From Vibrio sp. FE10 (GTDB lineage Bacteria; Pseudomonadota; Gammaproteobacteria; Enterobacterales; Vibrionaceae), in NCBI RefSeq assembly GCF_030297155.1, contig NZ_AP028067.1, forward strand, positions 1,426,001 to 1,490,000: a stretch of DNA of 64,000 nucleotides, read 5' to 3'. The number at the start of each line of letters is the position of its first letter. Positions within the stretch are counted from its first letter, which is position 1. Position numbers and translations under genes: made by a program. Shown piece by piece: positions 53,650 through 61,808 of the stretch. A model generated the notes under the pieces. The model saw only the letters and a program-made list of their open reading frames with translations, did no database searches and was not told the origin of the DNA.

Positions 53650-54534
53650 ATGGATATAAAACAACTTAAGTATTTAATCGCTTTAGATCAAACGAAACAC
53701 TTTGGTCAGGCTGCGACACTTTGCCATATTACTCAGCCTACGTTGTCGATGAGGATAAGGCGGTTAGAAGAAGAGTTAGACCTTGAATTGATTTCAAGAA
53801 GTCAACGTTTTGAAGGGTTTACCGAAGCGGGCGAACGTATATTGGCTTGGGCAAAGACGGTCTTAGCAGCTCATGACGGTTTACAAGCTGAAGCGGCTAA
53901 CTGCCGTGGTCAACTGGTTGGCTCGTTAAGAGTTGGCATGGTGCCTTTAGCCAGCCAAAATCCGATGCAGTTGATTAAGCCGTTAGCAGAAAAATTCCCT
54001 GAACTTCGTTTTCAAATTTTGTCGATGACATCTGAGCAGATCATAGACCAGCTCAATCGTAATCAACTTGATTTAGGTATGTGTTACACCGACCAGATCA
54101 ATACGGCTTATTTTGACGTCATAGAAATGAACTCGACGGATTTAGGCATTCTGTATGACAGCCGATTCTTTGATTTTGCTGAGTCGGAAGTCTTATGGGA
54201 ATCACTCAATAGCATTCCTTTGGGGCTTTTGTCTAAAGGCATGCATTATCGTCATTCGATTGATTTGAGCTTCGGTAGTAAAGGCTTAGTTCCGCAAACT
54301 TTGATTGAAAGTAACTCTACGTTTCACCTGATCCAAGCCGTCACCAGTGGCCTGTGCTGTGCTGTTATGCCGCTTAACTCTGGATTAGAAGAGCTTAACG
54401 AACAACTGCGTATCGTACCGATAGAAAAAGCCGTGGTGCATTCGCCTCTCGGTCTACTTAAGCGTAAACAAGAACCTTATTCGGCACTCACTGATCAGTG
54501 TTTTTCTGAAGCAAAACTCTTGTTAAATCAGTGA
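53650..54534 (+). CDS. LysR-family regulator adjacent to ydeP and fdhD
   Basis: A 294-residue regulator with helix-turn-helix FGQAATLCHITQPTLSMRIRRLEEELDLELISRSQRFEGFTEAGERIL and an effector domain (about 90-290; GSLRVGMVPLASQNPMQLIKPLAEKFPELRF). It stands between the divergent ydeP-like gene and fdhD on the fdhD strand. The position suggests it controls these molybdoenzyme genes, which is inference. FNR-like boxes precede it. Confidence 0.9.
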   Translation: MDIKQLKYLIALDQTKHFGQAATLCHITQPTLSMRIRRLEEELDLELISRSQRFEGFTEAGERILAWAKTVLAAHDGLQAEAANCRGQLVGSLRVGMVPLASQNPMQLIKPLAEKFPELRFQILSMTSEQIIDQLNRNQLDLGMCYTDQINTAYFDVIEMNSTDLGILYDSRFFDFAESEVLWESLNSIPLGLLSKGMHYRHSIDLSFGSKGLVPQTLIESNSTFHLIQAVTSGLCCAVMPLNSGLEELNEQLRIVPIEKAVVHSPLGLLKRKQEPYSALTDQCFSEAKLLLNQ

Positions 54535-54590
54535 TGTTTGTTTAACCAGTGATATTTATTTAATCAGTGATATTTATTTAATCAGTAACG
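54523..54590 (+). repeat. 18-bp tandem repeats at the end of the LysR gene
   Basis: Units of 18 bases related to TTTAATCAGTGATATTTA start at 54523, 54541 and 54559, with a partial fourth at 54577. The first unit contains the final codons and stop of the LysR gene, so the array seems to have arisen by duplication of the gene end. Confidence 0.88.
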
Positions 54591-54641
54591 TTTTCAGTCT
54601 GAGTCGATATCGTCAAGCTGACCGTCTTTCTGGGTGATTTT

Positions 54642-55472
54642 ATGAGATGTATAACTCAATCCTATATTGAACTGCCTGATTTTAATCAAGCGCCTCCACA
54701 GCCCAATGCCATGAGCTATCGTGAGCTTACGGGCTATAGCATGGTGGTGGATGCACCTCTGGCAAACGAATCGGCATTGGCGATCAGTTATAACGGGATC
54801 AGTCAGGCGGTTATGATGGTGACGCCAGGCCACATGGAAGACTTTGTGCGCGGTTTTAGTTTAAGCACCGGTATCATAAAAAGATTCAGTGAAATTCGTG
54901 ATATTGAGATTGGTGGCAATGGTGAATCTCATTTCGCGCAAGTAGAAATCAGCAATCGCGCTTTTTGGGAAATGAAAACTCAGCGACGGAACTTGGCTGG
55001 AGCCACAGGCTGTGGCTTGTGTGGTGTTGAGGCGCTTGAACAAGCACTTCCGGATTTGGTTCCATTGCCATCGTCATTACCGCCCAGTCCACTGGTTTTT
55101 GAGGGGTTGAGAGGGCGAATTGCCGAACATCAAAAAGCAGCCAAAATATCCGGTGCTTTACATGCCGCTTTGTTTGCGAACTCGAAAGGTGAAATTTCAC
55201 TTTGTCGTGAAGACATCGGCCGCCATAACGCACTGGATAAACTAATAGGGGCGATGGCCGTGAACGAAATCAACCCTAAATCGGGGTTCGCCATTATGAC
55301 GAGTCGTTGCAGTTTAGAGCTTATTCATAAAGCCGTGCGTGCCGAAATCGCAACCTTGGTTTGTTTGTCGGCTCCGACCTCATTGACGGTCGAATGGGCA
55401 AGACGTAATCGCTTGAATCTAATTCACTTACCCAACAGCAGTCCACCTCGTTTATATAGCCCAGCGCCTTAA
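54642..55472 (+). CDS. fdhD: FdhD, sulfurtransferase for formate dehydrogenase-type molybdoenzymes
   Basis: A 276-residue protein with GGTGA before the ATG at 54642. The catalytic CxxC is in TGCGLCGVEALEQAL; other family features are VVDAPLANESALAISYNGIS, TPGHMEDFVRGFSLSTGII and CREDIGRHNALDKLIGA. FdhD passes sulfur from IscS to the molybdenum cofactor of formate dehydrogenases, and may serve the YdeP-like enzyme here. It follows the LysR gene by 107 bases across the 18-bp repeats and is likely co-transcribed. Confidence 0.94.
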   Translation: MRCITQSYIELPDFNQAPPQPNAMSYRELTGYSMVVDAPLANESALAISYNGISQAVMMVTPGHMEDFVRGFSLSTGIIKRFSEIRDIEIGGNGESHFAQVEISNRAFWEMKTQRRNLAGATGCGLCGVEALEQALPDLVPLPSSLPPSPLVFEGLRGRIAEHQKAAKISGALHAALFANSKGEISLCREDIGRHNALDKLIGAMAVNEINPKSGFAIMTSRCSLELIHKAVRAEIATLVCLSAPTSLTVEWARRNRLNLIHLPNSSPPRLYSPAP

Positions 55473-55495
55473 ATGTAATGTTTTCGTTTGGATAA

Positions 55496-55528
55496 AAAGA
55501 GAGACCATTGGGTCTCTCTTTGGTTTTT
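55496..55528 (+). terminator. terminator of fdhD
   Basis: AAAGAGAGACC / GGTCTCTCTTT hairpin followed by a T-rich stretch, 25 bases after the stop codon. Confidence 0.85.
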
Positions 55529-55714
55529 ATTAATAATGATTATTGTTTTACGCGGTTTGGTGGTTAATTTCTGCTCAAACGGCTGTTTTGTTCAATTTAA
55601 TAGCAGAAATTGTGGTTATAGCGTTGTGTTTCGAGGCTCATTCGATAAGATAAAACGACCTCTAATGCTAGGGGTAGGGCAGCAACGGATACGCTGCTTT
55701 AAATACTATGGAAT
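55529..55714. promoter_or_regulatory. likely promoter region of the tyrP leader
   Basis: Bases between the fdhD terminator and the leader ORF. No TyrR box (TGTAAA-N6-TTTACA) is recognisable here. Open frames in this stretch lack initiation signals. Confidence 0.35.
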
Positions 55715-55738
55715 GTGACTCAATTATTGGACACATAC

Positions 55739-55936
55739 ATGAAATTCAAGATTACATCGCCGATTATTGAACCTACGGAAGGTTCACCACATCAGTTAAC
55801 GCTTACTCACGCTTCTCGTTTTACCTCTTTTAAGACAAGCTCCCCTTTGAACGCCCTGTTCGACAACGTCTCTGCACGCTTCTTTACTGCTTATCGCTCC
55901 TATTGTTATTCGTTTTATAACTTTATTTCTATCTGA
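55739..55936 (+). CDS. candidate regulatory leader ORF with Tyr/Phe-rich end, upstream of tyrP
   Basis: A 65-codon ORF (MKFKITSPIIEPTEGSPHQL at its start), with a possible longer form from a GTG at 55715. Its last 20 residues contain four Tyr and five Phe (ARFFTAYRSYCYSFYNFISI). It ends 69 bases before the ATG of an aromatic amino-acid permease. The segment after its stop is C-rich and G-poor, as expected for a Rho-loading site, and holds no intrinsic terminator. The ribosome-binding site is weak. It could sense tyrosine/phenylalanine supply by ribosome pausing, or be a small protein. Confidence 0.45.
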   Translation: MKFKITSPIIEPTEGSPHQLTLTHASRFTSFKTSSPLNALFDNVSARFFTAYRSYCYSFYNFISI

Positions 55937-56005
55937 ACTCCTTTGTCATCCACTTGATGTACGAAGACTCACACCTATAAAAACTAAACAAATAAGTTAA
56001 AAATA

Positions 56006-57160
56006 ATGAATATTAAAATGATGGGTAGCTCCCTAATTATCGCTGGTACCGCTCTCGGTGCTGGTATGCTTGCGATCCCAATGGTATTAGCTCAATTTGG
56101 GTTGCTTTACGGCACACTGCTGATGGTTCTGATCTGTTTCGGTACCACTTACGCAGCACTATTACTTTTAGAAGCGACCATCAAAGCCGGTGGCGGTCTA
56201 GGGTTGAACTCTATTGCTCGAAAAACTCTGGGCAAACAAGGGCAGTTGATTACCAACGGCCTACTTTACGCGTTATTGATTTGCCTATTAATGGCTTACA
56301 TTTTGGGTGCGGGTGATTTGCTGAGCAAGTTACTGTCTAACTTTGGCGTTGAGATCACCGCGACCACCAGCCAAATCGTGTTTACCTTGCTTGCAGGTGC
56401 CGTTGTCGCGAGTGGTACAGGTGTAATTGATAAGCTGAACCGTGCATTGTTCTTTGTGATGCTTGCCAGCCTGTTTGTCACCATGGCCTTCTTAGCGCCA
56501 AACATGACTCAAGATAACCTGTTGCAGGTGACCAGTCATGATCACGTTGATCTAATCAAAACCAGTGCAATCCTGTTTACTAGCTTTGGCTTTATGGTTG
56601 TGATTCCAACCTTGGTTTCTTACAACCACGAAGCGACAGACAAACAGTTGCGTAATATGGTGATTGTTGGTTCTCTGATCCCGCTAGTGTGTTACCTGTG
56701 TTGGTTGTTTGCGGTAGTCGGTAACTTGAGTGAAGAGCAATTCAGAAGCTTCAAAAATGTCTCTGATTTGATGGCGGCGTTTGAGGCACAGTCTCCTTGG
56801 GTGGGTAATGTTCTTTCTACCTTCACTGGTTTGGCACTGTTAACTTCTTTCTTTGGTGTAGCGATGTCGCTGTTCAACCAGAATAGAGATATGTTCAACC
56901 AAAACACAGCGGTGACTTACTGCATTAGTTTCATCCTGCCACTCGCGGGTTCACTGCTTGCTGCAGATAAGTTCCTACAAGTGTTGAACTATGCAGGCAT
57001 CATCTTAGTGTTCTTGGCTGTTTTTGTTCCTTTGATCATGGTTCACAAGCAACGCTTTATGAAAGTCGCGGAAGACAGATACAGCGCTGAAGGTGGCAAG
57101 CCAATGATGCTTTTCTCATTGCTATTTGGTTGCTTCTTGCTTATCTCACAAGTGATTTAA
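56006..57160 (+). CDS. tyrP: aromatic amino-acid permease, TyrP/Mtr type
   Basis: A 384-residue membrane protein with about eleven hydrophobic segments. It belongs to the hydroxy/aromatic amino-acid permease (HAAAP) family: SSLIIAGTALGAGMLAIPMVLAQFG near the start, FTSFGFMVVIPTLVSYNHEATDKQLRNMVIVGSLIPLVCY in the middle. It imports tyrosine (TyrP) or tryptophan (Mtr); TyrP is my preferred name, from overall resemblance. It has no clear Shine-Dalgarno sequence and follows the Tyr/Phe-rich leader ORF. Confidence 0.82.
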   Translation: MNIKMMGSSLIIAGTALGAGMLAIPMVLAQFGLLYGTLLMVLICFGTTYAALLLLEATIKAGGGLGLNSIARKTLGKQGQLITNGLLYALLICLLMAYILGAGDLLSKLLSNFGVEITATTSQIVFTLLAGAVVASGTGVIDKLNRALFFVMLASLFVTMAFLAPNMTQDNLLQVTSHDHVDLIKTSAILFTSFGFMVVIPTLVSYNHEATDKQLRNMVIVGSLIPLVCYLCWLFAVVGNLSEEQFRSFKNVSDLMAAFEAQSPWVGNVLSTFTGLALLTSFFGVAMSLFNQNRDMFNQNTAVTYCISFILPLAGSLLAADKFLQVLNYAGIILVFLAVFVPLIMVHKQRFMKVAEDRYSAEGGKPMMLFSLLFGCFLLISQVI

Positions 57161-57223
57161 CAAAACAATTTGGTGAGTTGAATAAATCAGTCACCAAATT
57201 TCAGCTACAAAAGCTTCAGATAC

Positions 57224-57254
57224 AAAAAAAGGAACGCATCGGCGTTCCTTTTTA
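57224..57254. terminator. bidirectional terminator between tyrP and sdaA
   Basis: AAAAAAAGGAACGC / GCGTTCCTTTTT hairpin between convergent genes. Confidence 0.9.
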
Positions 57255-57279
57255 TTATTTGTTTGTTAATTCAGATTGA

Positions 57280-58641
57280 TTAACATACAACCTTAACAGC
57301 CAAACCACCTTGAGAAGTCTCACGGTATTTAGCGTTCATGTCTTTACCTGTTTCTAGCATAGTTTCGATAACTTTATCTAGAGAAACAGTAGGAGCAGAA
57401 GAGCGACGAAGTGCCATACGCGTTGAGTTGATTGCTTTTACTGCAGCAATACCGTTACGCTCGATACATGGTACTTGTACTTGGCCAGCAACTGGGTCAC
57501 ACGTTAGACCTAGGTTGTGCTCCATGCCGATTTCTGCAGCCATACATACTTGCTCAGGGCTACCACCCATAAGCTCAGCAAGACCAGCAGCAGCCATAGA
57601 ACATGCCACACCAACTTCACCCTGACAGCCAACTTCAGCGCCAGAGATAGAAGCGTTACGCTTGTAAAGACCACCGATCGCGCCAGAAGCTGCGAAGTAA
57701 CGGATGTAGTCTTTCTCTGTTACCGTTTGAATGAACTTATCGTAGTAAGCCAGTACCGCAGGGATGATGCCACACGCGCCGTTTGTTGGTGCCGTTACTA
57801 CACGACCGCCCGCAGCATTTTCTTCGTTTACTGCAAAAGCAAACATGTTCACCCAGTCAACAACCGTCATTGGATCGTTGGTTGTTTTTTCTGACGTGAT
57901 CAGTTGTTGGCGAAGTGCTGCTGCACGGCGAGGTACACGCAGTGGACCAGGCAGGATACCTTCAGTATTCATACCGCGATCCATACACTCACGCATCGTT
58001 CTCCAGATGTTAGCGAAGTAAGTACGAGACTCTTCGTCTGAGTGGAACGCTGCTTGGTTTTTCATAACCAGTGTGCTGATAGAAAGACCACTTTCTTTAC
58101 ACTGATTAACCAGCTCTTCAGCTGTTGTGAATTCGTAAGGTGCTTTAATTGGGTTTTCTTCTTCTTTGCCGAAGTTCTCTTCGTCAACGATGAAACCACC
58201 ACCAATTGAGTAGTACGTTTTTGAGTAAGCGACTTCGTCATCAACCCAAGCATGAATGCTCATGCCATTTTCATGCAATGAAAGGTTCGAAGTATGGAAG
58301 TTCATTCCGCCATCTTTAGGGAACGAAACAGTATGACAGTGCATACCAACAGGTAGACGTTCAGTTTCTTCTACTCGAGCAATAAAGCCCGCGATAGAGT
58401 CGATATCTACTTTCTCAGGAGTATTGCCAGCAAGACCCATGATGATAGCGATATCTGTGTGGTGACCTTTCCCTGTCAGTGATAGTGATCCATATACGTC
58501 CACGGTGATTTTAGTGATGTCGCGCAATTTTCCCATTGAACGTAGGTCATCAATAAATTCTTTACCCGCTTTCATTGGTCCAACTGTGTGTGAGCTCGAT
58601 GGACCAACACCGATTTTATAGATATCAAATACACTAATCAT
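57280..58641 (-). CDS. sdaA: L-serine ammonia-lyase SdaA
   Basis: A 453-residue iron-sulfur serine dehydratase (E. coli SdaA 454), from the ATG at 58641 (MISVFDIYKIGVGPSSSHTVGPMKAG; GAGGT upstream). It has the N-terminal beta domain and the C-terminal alpha domain with cysteines for the [4Fe-4S] cluster (TNGACGIIPAVLAYY, GAEVGCQGEVGVACSMAAAGLAELMGG, NLGLTCDPVAGQVQVPC). It turns L-serine into pyruvate and ammonia. It lies downstream of sdaC on the same strand. Confidence 0.96.
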   Translation of the reverse strand: MISVFDIYKIGVGPSSSHTVGPMKAGKEFIDDLRSMGKLRDITKITVDVYGSLSLTGKGHHTDIAIIMGLAGNTPEKVDIDSIAGFIARVEETERLPVGMHCHTVSFPKDGGMNFHTSNLSLHENGMSIHAWVDDEVAYSKTYYSIGGGFIVDEENFGKEEENPIKAPYEFTTAEELVNQCKESGLSISTLVMKNQAAFHSDEESRTYFANIWRTMRECMDRGMNTEGILPGPLRVPRRAAALRQQLITSEKTTNDPMTVVDWVNMFAFAVNEENAAGGRVVTAPTNGACGIIPAVLAYYDKFIQTVTEKDYIRYFAASGAIGGLYKRNASISGAEVGCQGEVGVACSMAAAGLAELMGGSPEQVCMAAEIGMEHNLGLTCDPVAGQVQVPCIERNGIAAVKAINSTRMALRRSSAPTVSLDKVIETMLETGKDMNAKYRETSQGGLAVKVVC

Positions 58642-58655
58642 TGCGATTACCTCAA

Positions 58656-58687
58656 AAAGAGAGCCTCCCAAGGGGAGTAGGGAGGCT
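58656..58687 (-). terminator. hairpin between sdaC and sdaA (terminator or attenuator)
   Basis: On the minus strand GAGCCTCCC / GGGAGGCTC is followed by TTTTTG, and the sdaA Shine-Dalgarno lies a few bases later. It can end most sdaC transcripts and let some proceed into sdaA. Confidence 0.75.
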
Positions 58688-58761
58688 CATTTATTATCAT
58701 TATATTTTGTGTTTAATCTCGCGATATAAGATGGAAGTCATCTTATAAAAAGTGCTTTAGA

Positions 58762-60015
58762 TTAAAGAGCGCCGTAGATTACAGAACTAATAGCCGCTAG
58801 ACCACATAAAGCTGTAAAGATTTGCACAGGTGCTGATGTTTTGTACTTAGCCATTGCTGGTACTTTTTGCATCGCGAATACAGGCATTAGGAATAGGATA
58901 GCTGCAATCATTGGAGCACCCATTGTTTCAATCATACCTAGGATGCTTGGGTTAACTACCGCAACAATCCAAGTTGTAACAACGATGAACGCTAGAGATG
59001 CTTTCTCAATCGTGCTGATTGAAGAACCAGAGCGAGACTTGATTAGACCAACAAGACCTTCATGAGCACCTAGGAAGTGACCGAAGTAGCTAGAAGTGAT
59101 TGCTGCGAACGCTACTAGAGGACCCATGTAAGAGATAAGTGGAGACTCATGAACGTTAGCTAGGTAAGAAAGAACCGAGATGTTTTGAGATTGTGCTGTT
59201 GCTAGTTGCTCTGGAGATAGAGAAAGTACTACAGAGAATACGAAGAACATTACAAAACCCATCAGCATCATTGCTGCGCCACCAGTGATTGCGTCAGTTT
59301 TCTTAACTGCGTCTTCACCGTATACACGACGTTGCTCTTTAGAGAACTGTGAAATGATTGGGCTGTGGTTGAAAGAGAACACGATGATTGGAATCGCAAG
59401 CCAGATAATAGAAGGCATTGCTGACCATTCTGGGCTTGTTTCCATCATTGAAGTGTTCCAATCAGGAACTAGGTAGAAAGACAATGCTAGTAGGATGAAT
59501 ACTAGTGGGTAAACCATTGCTGAAGTTGCTTTAAGCATCAGCTCTTTACCGAATACAACACCTGCTGTCATAGCAAGGATAAGTGCACCAGAAAGAAGAG
59601 GACGAGGAATAGATTCCATGCCCATTTGGTTTACTAGGAAAGAATCAACCGTGTTGGTGATACCAACGCCGTAGATAAGAACGATTGGGTAGATAGCGAA
59701 AAAGTAAGCAAAAGTAATAAGGTTTGCGCCAGTCTTACCGAAGTGTTCTTCAACTGTATCTGTAATATCTGCTTCAGGGTTCTTAGAAGACAATACGAAA
59801 CGAGCTAGAGATTTGTGTGCGAACCAAGTCATTGGCGCCGCGATTAGAGCTAGGATAACTAATGGCCAAAAACCACCCGCACCAGCTTTGATTGGAAGAA
59901 ATAGTACGCCAGCACCAACTGCTGTACCGAATAGTGATAAACACCAGGTAAAATCTTTGTAGTTAAACTTGCTTGAATCTTTAACGGCATTTGCCGAAGA
60001 AGTTGTTGTGTTCAT
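58762..60015 (-). CDS. sdaC: serine transporter SdaC
   Basis: A 417-residue HAAAP-family permease with about eleven hydrophobic segments. Family features: FTWCLSLFGTAVGAGVLFLPIKAGAGGFWPL near the N-terminus, YFFAIYPIVLIYGVGITNTVDSFL and FSFNHSPIISQFSKEQRRVYGEDA. It imports L-serine for SdaA. The genes sdaC and sdaA are separated by 120 bases containing a hairpin. Confidence 0.93.
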   Translation of the reverse strand: MNTTTSSANAVKDSSKFNYKDFTWCLSLFGTAVGAGVLFLPIKAGAGGFWPLVILALIAAPMTWFAHKSLARFVLSSKNPEADITDTVEEHFGKTGANLITFAYFFAIYPIVLIYGVGITNTVDSFLVNQMGMESIPRPLLSGALILAMTAGVVFGKELMLKATSAMVYPLVFILLALSFYLVPDWNTSMMETSPEWSAMPSIIWLAIPIIVFSFNHSPIISQFSKEQRRVYGEDAVKKTDAITGGAAMMLMGFVMFFVFSVVLSLSPEQLATAQSQNISVLSYLANVHESPLISYMGPLVAFAAITSSYFGHFLGAHEGLVGLIKSRSGSSISTIEKASLAFIVVTTWIVAVVNPSILGMIETMGAPMIAAILFLMPVFAMQKVPAMAKYKTSAPVQIFTALCGLAAISSVIYGAL

Positions 60016-60324
60016 GTTAAATTACTCATTTTTTGGGAACAGGAAATAAGTTGGGGCTAATTCTGCAGAATTTTCTTCTACAAAAAATAGATCTAAATCA
60101 TGTAATGAAACGGCGTGTCACATGATATGCGAAAAACGGATTTTTGATCACGAAATTGGCGTGCTACAGGTGATTTATGTTCATGTTAGATATTAGTTTT
60201 TGTTATGCGAAAGGATGAGTTGCTCAGATTTATACCAGGGAAACGTTTGCGTAAAATTGGATTAATAAATCTGTTCCATGGAAAGGCTGGATTTTGTTAA
60301 CAGAGATTAAACAAAACGTAGTTG
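60016..60324. promoter_or_regulatory. sdaC promoter region
   Basis: 309 bases between the minus-strand sdaC start and the end of nudL. A half CRP-like TCACA occurs near 60117, but no full site. No ORF or clear terminator for nudL is seen. Confidence 0.35.
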
Positions 60325-60924
60325 CTATGTAATTTGTTGCACTACGTGTTGCTGCAGAGATTGGATGATTTGAGCCGTAACGCCCCATATTAGGTGCTCT
60401 TCGAAGGGCATGGCAAAAACACGGTGTTTGATTTTCTTAAAGTTAACGGTGTGACTATGAAGCTTAGCTTGGTCCAAAACATAGGTGGCAGGAACCTCAA
60501 AAATAGAGGCAACTTCGTTCTGATCAATAACCGCTTTGTAATCAGGATCGACCATTGCAACAATCGGCGTCACAGAAAATTTACTAATGGTACTCAATGC
60601 TGGTAATTGCCCAACAATTTTAACCTGATCCGATCGAATTCCAACCTCTTCATGCAGTTCTCTTAGTGCAGTAAATTGCATAGAAGGGTCCGATTGTTCA
60701 TGTTTTCCCCCAGGGAAGCTGATTTGGCCGGGGTGGTGCTTAAGATGTGCTGCTCTTTTAGTAAAAATGACATGTAAACCGTCTTCTCGTTCAACTAAAC
60801 CAACCACAACTGCAGCCTTACGAAGTTGCTCCCCACTAATATGTGAAACACGCTCTACAGATTCAGGGTGGTAACCAACCGTTGGGTTAAGTTGGAACTG
60901 TTGAAGGAAGTTGTCTTTATTCAT
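60325..60924 (-). CDS. nudL: CoA pyrophosphatase, Nudix hydrolase NudL
   Basis: A 199-residue Nudix protein. The CoA-type signature IFTKRAAHLKHHPGQISFPGGKHE and the Nudix core ALRELHEEVGI are visible (about residues 53-95). It hydrolyses CoA or acyl-CoA to phosphopantetheine products. In E. coli nudL lies between pabB and sdaA; here pabB is separated from it by the inserted hnoX-hqsK pair. Confidence 0.9.
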   Translation of the reverse strand: MNKDNFLQQFQLNPTVGYHPESVERVSHISGEQLRKAAVVVGLVEREDGLHVIFTKRAAHLKHHPGQISFPGGKHEQSDPSMQFTALRELHEEVGIRSDQVKIVGQLPALSTISKFSVTPIVAMVDPDYKAVIDQNEVASIFEVPATYVLDQAKLHSHTVNFKKIKHRVFAMPFEEHLIWGVTAQIIQSLQQHVVQQIT

Positions 60925-61264
60925 GTCATGCCAATATATTGATTATTATGATTTTAAGTATAGGCATAACACCGAGTTGAAAGCCAATTTCACTGCTCAG
61001 CTCGTTTGGCGTAGTTTTTTTATACTTGACCTGTTTGTTTACTCTCTTATGGGGATGAATAGATAGCATCGCCAATCAATAGAGAAGCTTGATGGGCTTT
61101 ATCTTAAATTCTCAGGTTTTTGCTATATTCAATATGGGCATATGAGCCTGTAAGCGTTACTCATGTCATAAAATTGAGTGGTTAAACGTAGTTTTTGTCC
61201 TTAAGAATTTGATAACACTCACTTAGTGGCTCATTCTAAAAAGAAATAGAAGAAAAGGTATGAG
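60925..61264. promoter_or_regulatory. divergent region nudL-hnoX
   Basis: 340 bases. No recognisable NsrR or NorR site, terminator or ORF. It should hold promoters for both nudL and hnoX. Confidence 0.35.
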
Positions 61265-61807
61265 ATGAAAGGAATCATATTCACCGAATTTTTGGAACTT
61301 GTTGAAGATAAGTTCGGGTTAGAGCTTTTGGAAGAAGTTTTAGAAATGTCAGAAGACGAAGGGATCTACACATCGGTCGGAAGTTACGACCATAAAGATC
61401 TCGTTAAGCTCATCATTAACCTCAGTAAGAAGACCGATATCGATGCTGGGAGTTTGCAACGCGTATTTGGCCAGTCGGTATTTAAGAACTTGTTAGCTTC
61501 TTTGCCGAACAAAGCCAGCCTTGCACACAGCAATACGACTTTTCAATTTATCCAACACGTAGAGCGCTATATTCATGTAGAAGTGAAGAAGCTCTATCCC
61601 GACGCTGAGCCACCAGAATTCAGCTTTCTTACCACTACCGAAGCACAGCTCGTTTTTGACTACAAAAGCGCTAGGTGTATGTCTCATGTTTGTCTGGGGT
61701 TAATTGAAGGGTGCGCCGAACATCATGGTGAGTCAATTTTGGTAGAAATGACACCTCAGAATGATGACCAAAGTGTGGTTAGGTTTAATTTAAAAGTCGA
61801 AAAGTAA
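61265..61807 (+). CDS. hnoX: H-NOX haem nitric-oxide sensor
   Basis: A 180-residue HNOB-domain protein (MKGIIFTEFLELVEDKFGLE start). The proximal haem ligand is H104 (RYIHVEVKKLYPDAE) and the propionate-binding Y-x-S-x-R is Y133-K-S-A-R137. Cysteines at 138, 143 and 150 lie where related H-NOX proteins bind zinc. It binds NO and controls a partner kinase. The kinase gene starts one base after the stop codon. In V. parahaemolyticus and V. harveyi relatives this signal feeds quorum sensing. Confidence 0.95.
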   Translation: MKGIIFTEFLELVEDKFGLELLEEVLEMSEDEGIYTSVGSYDHKDLVKLIINLSKKTDIDAGSLQRVFGQSVFKNLLASLPNKASLAHSNTTFQFIQHVERYIHVEVKKLYPDAEPPEFSFLTTTEAQLVFDYKSARCMSHVCLGLIEGCAEHHGESILVEMTPQNDDQSVVRFNLKVEK

Positions 61808-61808
61808 T

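Noticed and set aside
55488..55718. 76-codon ORF before the tyrP leader
   Set aside because: It runs through the fdhD terminator hairpin and has no Shine-Dalgarno sequence.
55473..56005. TyrR box upstream of tyrP
   Set aside because: No TGTAAA-N6-TTTACA or close variant was found on either strand.
60110..60125. CRP site upstream of sdaC
   Set aside because: Only the right half TCACA is present; the left half does not match at the required spacing.
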